Assembly (NCBI GenBank): GCA_002499185.1
Contig: DAKN01000002.1
Coordinates: forward strand, 1 to 8,987
Source of the DNA: Candidatus Pacearchaeota archaeon UBA284
GTDB taxonomy: Archaea; Nanobdellota; Nanobdellia; Pacearchaeales; UBA284
Direction: 5' to 3'
DNA: 8,987 nucleotides
Position 1 is the stretch's first letter. Each line of letters begins with the position of its first letter. The notes under the pieces are model-generated. The model saw only the letters and a program-made list of their open reading frames with translations. It was not told the DNA's origin and ran no database searches. The translations under genes were made by a program, and so were the position numbers. Of this stretch, positions 5,952 through 8,987 are shown one piece after another.

Positions 5952-6452
5952 ATGACCAAAAAAGACTTATCTCTTACTATTTCATCCGTTAAAGATTGCG
6001 ACCGTACGGGAGATGGAAATATAAAGGCGGAAGCAAAACAAAGAATCCTTAAATCGATTGCGTATCATCTAAAGAACAACGGTCGAGCAAACATTTCAGA
6101 AATGGCAGTTGCACTCGGACTGACGAGGCAAACAACTAAAAATTTCGTAGGCGAAATATTAGAAGAATGGCATCAAGAACAAAAAGAAAGCCAAAACTGC
6201 CAAATCCTCATTCAATCAAAATGGCTGGAAAATATTATTGATGATATAAGTCAAAATCCAGAAACATATGATAAGGGAAAAATCGCTGTTGTTAACTTGA
6301 AATCAGCATTATTCGGTAAGCTAAATGCTCTTCAAAAATTAGATCAAAAAATAGGTGCAACTGAGATTAATTTTTATGTAACAAAAAATAGCAATATCAA
6401 GGAATTACCAATTCAAAATGATTCAGAAAACAGTAATAAAATTATTTCTTAA
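5952..6452 (+). CDS. HTH DNA-binding protein, phage-associated
   Basis: This 166-aa protein contains a helix-turn-helix at about residues 48-70 (I-S-E-M-A-V-A-L-G-L-T-R-Q-T-T-K-N-F-V-G-E-I-L), preceded by a helix from ~27. A helical middle (80-130) could mediate oligomerisation, and the tail is polar and likely disordered. It opens the plus-strand packaging/methyltransferase unit, 8 nt upstream of the ParB-methyltransferase gene. Two readings fit: a transcriptional regulator of this unit, or a small-terminase-like DNA-binding protein, since such proteins have an N-terminal HTH and central helices. A better small-terminase candidate lies at 8486, so I favour a regulator or accessory packaging protein. 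There is no Shine-Dalgarno before the ATG. Confidence 0.7.
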   Translation: MTKKDLSLTISSVKDCDRTGDGNIKAEAKQRILKSIAYHLKNNGRANISEMAVALGLTRQTTKNFVGEILEEWHQEQKESQNCQILIQSKWLENIIDDISQNPETYDKGKIAVVNLKSALFGKLNALQKLDQKIGATEINFYVTKNSNIKELPIQNDSENSNKIIS

Positions 6453-6460
6453 ACAAAAAA

Positions 6461-7729
6461 ATGAAAAACACAAACATCAAAACAGTAATGGTAGATATAG
6501 ATAAACTAAAGCCAGCAATTTATAACCCTCGTACATTAAGCGAAGAACAGGAAAGGCATTTAACAGAAAGCATCAAACAATTTGATTTAGTTGATCCAAT
6601 TATCGTCAACAAATATAAAGGACGAGAAAATACGGTAATTTCCGGCCACCAAAGATTACGAGTGGCAAGCAAGCTCGGATATAAAAAAGTGCCCGTAACC
6701 TATCTTGAACTAAATGAAGAACAGGAAAAAAGGCTAAATTTACATATGAATCACTCGACTGGCTCATGGAGTATCGAAAAACTCAAAGAGCTTGATATAA
6801 ACTTATTGATTGATATCGGATTTAACGATTCCGAATTAAGAGATATTTGGGATGATGTTTTAGAAATAGAAGACGATGATTTCAATGAAGAAAAAGAGTT
6901 AGAGAAAATAAAAACAACCGACATTAAAATTGGCGATAAATTTAAACTAGGAAATCACGTGTTATTGTGTTCAGACTCTACTGTCCCAGAAAATATTAAA
7001 AAACTAATGGGACAAGAACAAACATCTTTCATATATTGTGACCCTGTATACAATATAAATTTAAGCTACGACAAAGGAATCGGAGGAAAAGCTCATTACG
7101 GCGGCAAAACTAATGACCGCAAAACTGATATCGAGTATAAAGAATTCTTGAAAAAGTCTATTGTTAATGCCCTGTTGGTCGGAACCAATGACTTACATAT
7201 ATTTTATTATTGCGATCAAAAATATATCGGATTGCTTCAAGAATTATACGCTTCTCTTGGAATTAAGAACCAGAGAGTCTGCCTCTGGATTAAAAATGGA
7301 TTCAACGTCACCCCTCAGATAGCATTCAATAAATCTTTTGAACCTTGCGTATATGGAATAGTAGGAAGGCCTTATCTCTCCCCTATTAAAAACCTAAATG
7401 AAATATTGAACAAAGAAATAGGCACTGGCAATAGAACCGCAGACGACATTATGGACATCTTTGATATATGGCTTGCTAAAAGATTGCCAGGACAAGACTA
7501 CGAACATTCGACTTCGAAACCGCCTACCTTGCATGAAAAGCCATTAAGGAGATGCTCTAAAATTAACGATATCGTTTTAGATTTATTTAGTGGATCGGGA
7601 AGTACAATGATTGCCTGTGAACAATTAAAACGCAGAGCATACATGGTCGAAATAGAGCCTATATTCTGCCAACTAATTATAAATAGATTTGAAAAATTAA
7701 CAGGAATTAAAGCTGAATTAATAAAATAA
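6461..7729 (+). CDS. ParB-like domain / DNA amino-methyltransferase fusion
   Basis: This 422-aa phage-type DNA modification enzyme has an N-terminal ParB/Srx-like domain (about 5-95) carrying Y-N-P-R (21-24) and S-G-H-Q-R-L-R-V-A (61-69). An acidic linker (~130-150) leads to an N6-adenine/N4-cytosine methyltransferase domain in beta-class order. Catalytic motif IV comes first (D194-P195-V196-Y197-N), then a G-I-G-G-K-x-x-Y-G-G loop (206-215), and the SAM-binding motif I D-L-F-S-G-S-G-S-T (374-382) comes near the C-terminus. It would transfer methyl groups from SAM to adenine or cytosine amino groups, probably shielding phage DNA from restriction, or marking it. The oddity is Val196, where family members have Pro (DPPY). 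It is followed after 4 nt by a second methyltransferase. Family assignment is secure; activity and target sequence are not. Confidence 0.92.
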   Translation: MKNTNIKTVMVDIDKLKPAIYNPRTLSEEQERHLTESIKQFDLVDPIIVNKYKGRENTVISGHQRLRVASKLGYKKVPVTYLELNEEQEKRLNLHMNHSTGSWSIEKLKELDINLLIDIGFNDSELRDIWDDVLEIEDDDFNEEKELEKIKTTDIKIGDKFKLGNHVLLCSDSTVPENIKKLMGQEQTSFIYCDPVYNINLSYDKGIGGKAHYGGKTNDRKTDIEYKEFLKKSIVNALLVGTNDLHIFYYCDQKYIGLLQELYASLGIKNQRVCLWIKNGFNVTPQIAFNKSFEPCVYGIVGRPYLSPIKNLNEILNKEIGTGNRTADDIMDIFDIWLAKRLPGQDYEHSTSKPPTLHEKPLRRCSKINDIVLDLFSGSGSTMIACEQLKRRAYMVEIEPIFCQLIINRFEKLTGIKAELIK

Positions 7730-7733
7730 ACAT

Positions 7734-8489
7734 ATGGAGATAAAAATAAATGACATTTATCAATTAGGAGACCACCGCTTAGCTTGCGGAAATATCAATA
7801 ATAAAGAATTGCTCGATAAGCTAATCGGTAAAAACAAAATAGACTGCATAGTCAGCGATCCTCCTTTTGGAGTCGCATACGTAGAAAGCAAGCTAAGCCT
7901 AGGCCACCATCTATCGTGCAATAAGGAAATATCAAATGACCAATACCAAAGCGATGAAGAATATAAGCAGTTTTCTAAAGAATGGTTGTTAAATATTAAG
8001 CCATATCTATCTAAGAAAAATTCTTTCTATATTTTCAATTCCGACAGGATGATATTTTCTTTAAGAGAGGCGATTATTGAATCAAGATACAAGTTTGCAC
8101 AAATGCTGATTTGGGTAAAATCGCACAGTGTAATCGGAAGAATGGACTATCTCCCCCAGCATGAATTAATAGCTTACGGATGGTTTGGAACGCACAAGTT
8201 TAAAAGGTCGAAAGATAAAAGTGTTCTCTTCTATCCTAAACCCAATAAAAGCAAGCTTCACAGCACAATGAAGCCGATAGGACTATTGAGGAATATAATA
8301 TTGAACAGTACGGATATCAATGATTATGTTTTCGATGGTTTTGGCGGCAGCGGGTCGACAATGATAAGCTGTGAACATTTAAAAAGAAATTGCTTGATGG
8401 TTGAGATAGATTTAGAACATTGTGAAACAATAATTAAAAGATGGTCGAAACTTACAGGAAGAGAAGCCATTAAAATAACAAATATATGA
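7734..8489 (+). CDS. DNA amino-methyltransferase (N6-adenine or N4-cytosine)
   Basis: This 251-aa stand-alone methyltransferase is of beta-class order. It has catalytic motif IV S-D-P-P-F (41-45), a conserved S-T-M-K-P (177-181) before the SAM-binding region, and motif I F-D-G-F-G-G-S-G-S-T (200-209). The C-terminal stretch (S-C-E-H-L-K-R-x-x-x-M-V-E-I) closely parallels that of the upstream ParB fusion (A-C-E-Q-L-K-R-R-A-Y-M-V-E-I), so the two are probably paralogues. Unlike its neighbour it retains the usual DPP-aromatic motif and lacks a ParB domain. At about 250 aa it is of compact phage length. There is no restriction endonuclease gene next to it, so it acts as an orphan enzyme, most likely protecting phage DNA. 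Its stop overlaps the next start (ATGA at 8486-8489), implying coupling. Confidence 0.9.
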   Translation: MEIKINDIYQLGDHRLACGNINNKELLDKLIGKNKIDCIVSDPPFGVAYVESKLSLGHHLSCNKEISNDQYQSDEEYKQFSKEWLLNIKPYLSKKNSFYIFNSDRMIFSLREAIIESRYKFAQMLIWVKSHSVIGRMDYLPQHELIAYGWFGTHKFKRSKDKSVLFYPKPNKSKLHSTMKPIGLLRNIILNSTDINDYVFDGFGGSGSTMISCEHLKRNCLMVEIDLEHCETIIKRWSKLTGREAIKITNI

Positions 8490-8878
8490 AAGATAAAAAT
8501 CAAAAAGAATTACTACTAGAACAATTAAGAAAAACTCCCATTACTCAGTATGCCTGTGAAAAATCAGGAGTAGCTAGAAGCACTTATTACAGGTGGAAAA
8601 AAGATAGTAAATTTTCTAAGCTGGCTGACGAAGCAATAATGGAGGGCGTCTTAATGATCAATGATCTTGCTGAGGCTCAATTAATTTCAGCAATTAAAGA
8701 TCGGAACATGACCTCGCTGATATTCTGGCTAAAAAATAGACATTCTGCGTATGCAGAAAAAATACTAATCAGCGGAAAAGTTGAAGCGAAAAAAGCACTA
8801 AGCCCAGCCCAGAAAAAATTAATTAGAAAAGCTCTAAAGCTCTCTGCATTAGATAATAATAAACCTAAGAAACAATAA
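8486..8878 (+). CDS. terS: Small terminase-like HTH protein
   Basis: This 130-aa protein has an N-terminal HTH (about 19-40: I-T-Q-Y-A-C-E-K-S-G-V-A-R-S-T-Y-Y-R-W-K-K-D) followed by a helical segment D-L-A-E-A-Q-L-I-S-A-I-K...F-W-L-K-N-R-H-S-A-Y-A (60-90). This order, 'HTH with tyrosine/tryptophan recognition helix, then A-x-L-I-x-A-I-K and F-W-L-K', matches small subunits of the phBC6A51-type phage terminase family as I recall it. Such subunits bind the packaging start site on concatemeric phage DNA and hand it to the large subunit. The tail is Lys-rich. It starts within the stop of the methyltransferase (ATGA) and is followed 1 nt later by the probable large terminase, the usual order for these genes. 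Confidence 0.75.
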   Translation: MKDKNQKELLLEQLRKTPITQYACEKSGVARSTYYRWKKDSKFSKLADEAIMEGVLMINDLAEAQLISAIKDRNMTSLIFWLKNRHSAYAEKILISGKVEAKKALSPAQKKLIRKALKLSALDNNKPKKQ

Positions 8879-8879
8879 T

Positions 8880-8987
8880 ATGAACAATAACAAAATAGAT
8901 AATTTTTTTCAGAAAATAGTTTCGGATAAAAGAGTAAGACAGGCCATAACAAGAGAAAGTCATGAATGGTTCTTCTCTATCTACTTC
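8880..8987 (+). CDS. terL: Probable terminase large subunit, N-terminal fragment
   Basis: Starting 1 nt after the small terminase-like gene, 36 codons are open to the end of the window. The segment R-Q-A-I-T-R-E-S-H-E-W-F-F-S-I-Y-F resembles the N-terminal region of phage large terminases (…ES/H-xx-FF-x-I-Y-F…), upstream of their Walker A ATPase motif, which lies beyond the window. Position after a small terminase supports the call. The large subunit would be the packaging motor and headful/site nuclease. Because no catalytic motif is visible, the assignment rests on this short segment and on context. Confidence 0.6.
   Translation, partial: MNNNKIDNFFQKIVSDKRVRQAITRESHEWFFSIYF

Noticed and set aside
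6461..8489. Classical restriction-modification system
   Set aside because: Two methyltransferases are present but no adjacent cognate endonuclease. The DUF4365-like protein is in a separate divergent operon, so a link is only speculation.
8677..8952. Minus-strand frame opposite the small terminase-like gene
   Set aside because: It is antisense to two genes with family-like motifs, and its translation is rich in Phe/Leu/Cys/Tyr, as expected of a shadow frame.
5952..8987. Recoded TGA (as in some uncultured bacteria and phages)
   Set aside because: All genes keep intact frames under the standard bacterial code, and TGA closes one (8487-8489).

Overview
The window looks like part of a phage or prophage, or an element derived from one, in a bacterium with AT-rich DNA. 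It has two oppositely oriented halves separated by a divergent promoter region at about 4754-5035. Evidence for a phage is the right-hand end: an HTH gene, two tandem amino-methyltransferase genes (the first with a ParB-like N-terminus), a small-terminase-like HTH gene, and the first 36 codons of a probable large terminase running off the edge. The standard bacterial code fits, because TGA ends one gene (8487-8489) and no reading frame needs it read through. The host cannot be named from sequence alone. Plus-strand genes lack Shine-Dalgarno sequences and DNA is AT-rich, which would suit uncultured Patescibacteria/CPR-type or Bacteroidetes-like hosts, but this is only a guess.

Left half, minus strand (4753 down to 189): a tight four-gene cluster that reads as one transcript. 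In transcription order it encodes a 228-aa helical protein resembling DUF5677/HEPN-like proteins, a 295-aa protein with a DUF4365-like (PD-(D/E)XK nuclease-type) N-terminal domain, an 812-aa alpha-helical repeat protein ending in a HEAT-like unit, and a 179-aa protein with a clear HEPN RNase signature (R112-N113-x3-H117). Genes 1/2 and 2/3 overlap by 8 nt, and 3/4 are 27 nt apart. A predicted DNase-type protein, a predicted RNase-type protein and a large helical scaffold in one operon beside phage genes is typical of antiphage or inter-phage exclusion loci. I do not recognise this exact four-gene set as a named system, and it is the best candidate here for something undescribed.

Centre: a consensus-like sigma-70 promoter (TTGACA-18-TATAAT, 4854-4883) fires rightwards into a ~120-nt leader. 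The leader has a Shine-Dalgarno sequence, a possible 17-codon leader peptide, mutually exclusive hairpins and an intrinsic terminator (4984-5010) just before the 248-aa gene at 5036. The segments can pair 1:2, 2:3 or 3:4, the layout of a transcription attenuator. A second, strong terminator (5798-5827) follows the 248-aa gene. Its central 15 nt are repeated exactly at 5889-5903, just upstream of the next transcription unit.

Right half, plus strand (5952-8987): HTH protein, ParB-like/methyltransferase fusion, second methyltransferase, small terminase-like protein, large terminase (partial). These are closely spaced (8, 4, -4 and 1 nt) and form a packaging-entry and DNA-modification module. The first methyltransferase has an unusual catalytic motif, DPVY instead of DPPY. 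The first ~170 bp of the window is GC-richer (about 46% by hand count) than the rest, holds no gene I can recognise, and may mark a junction.
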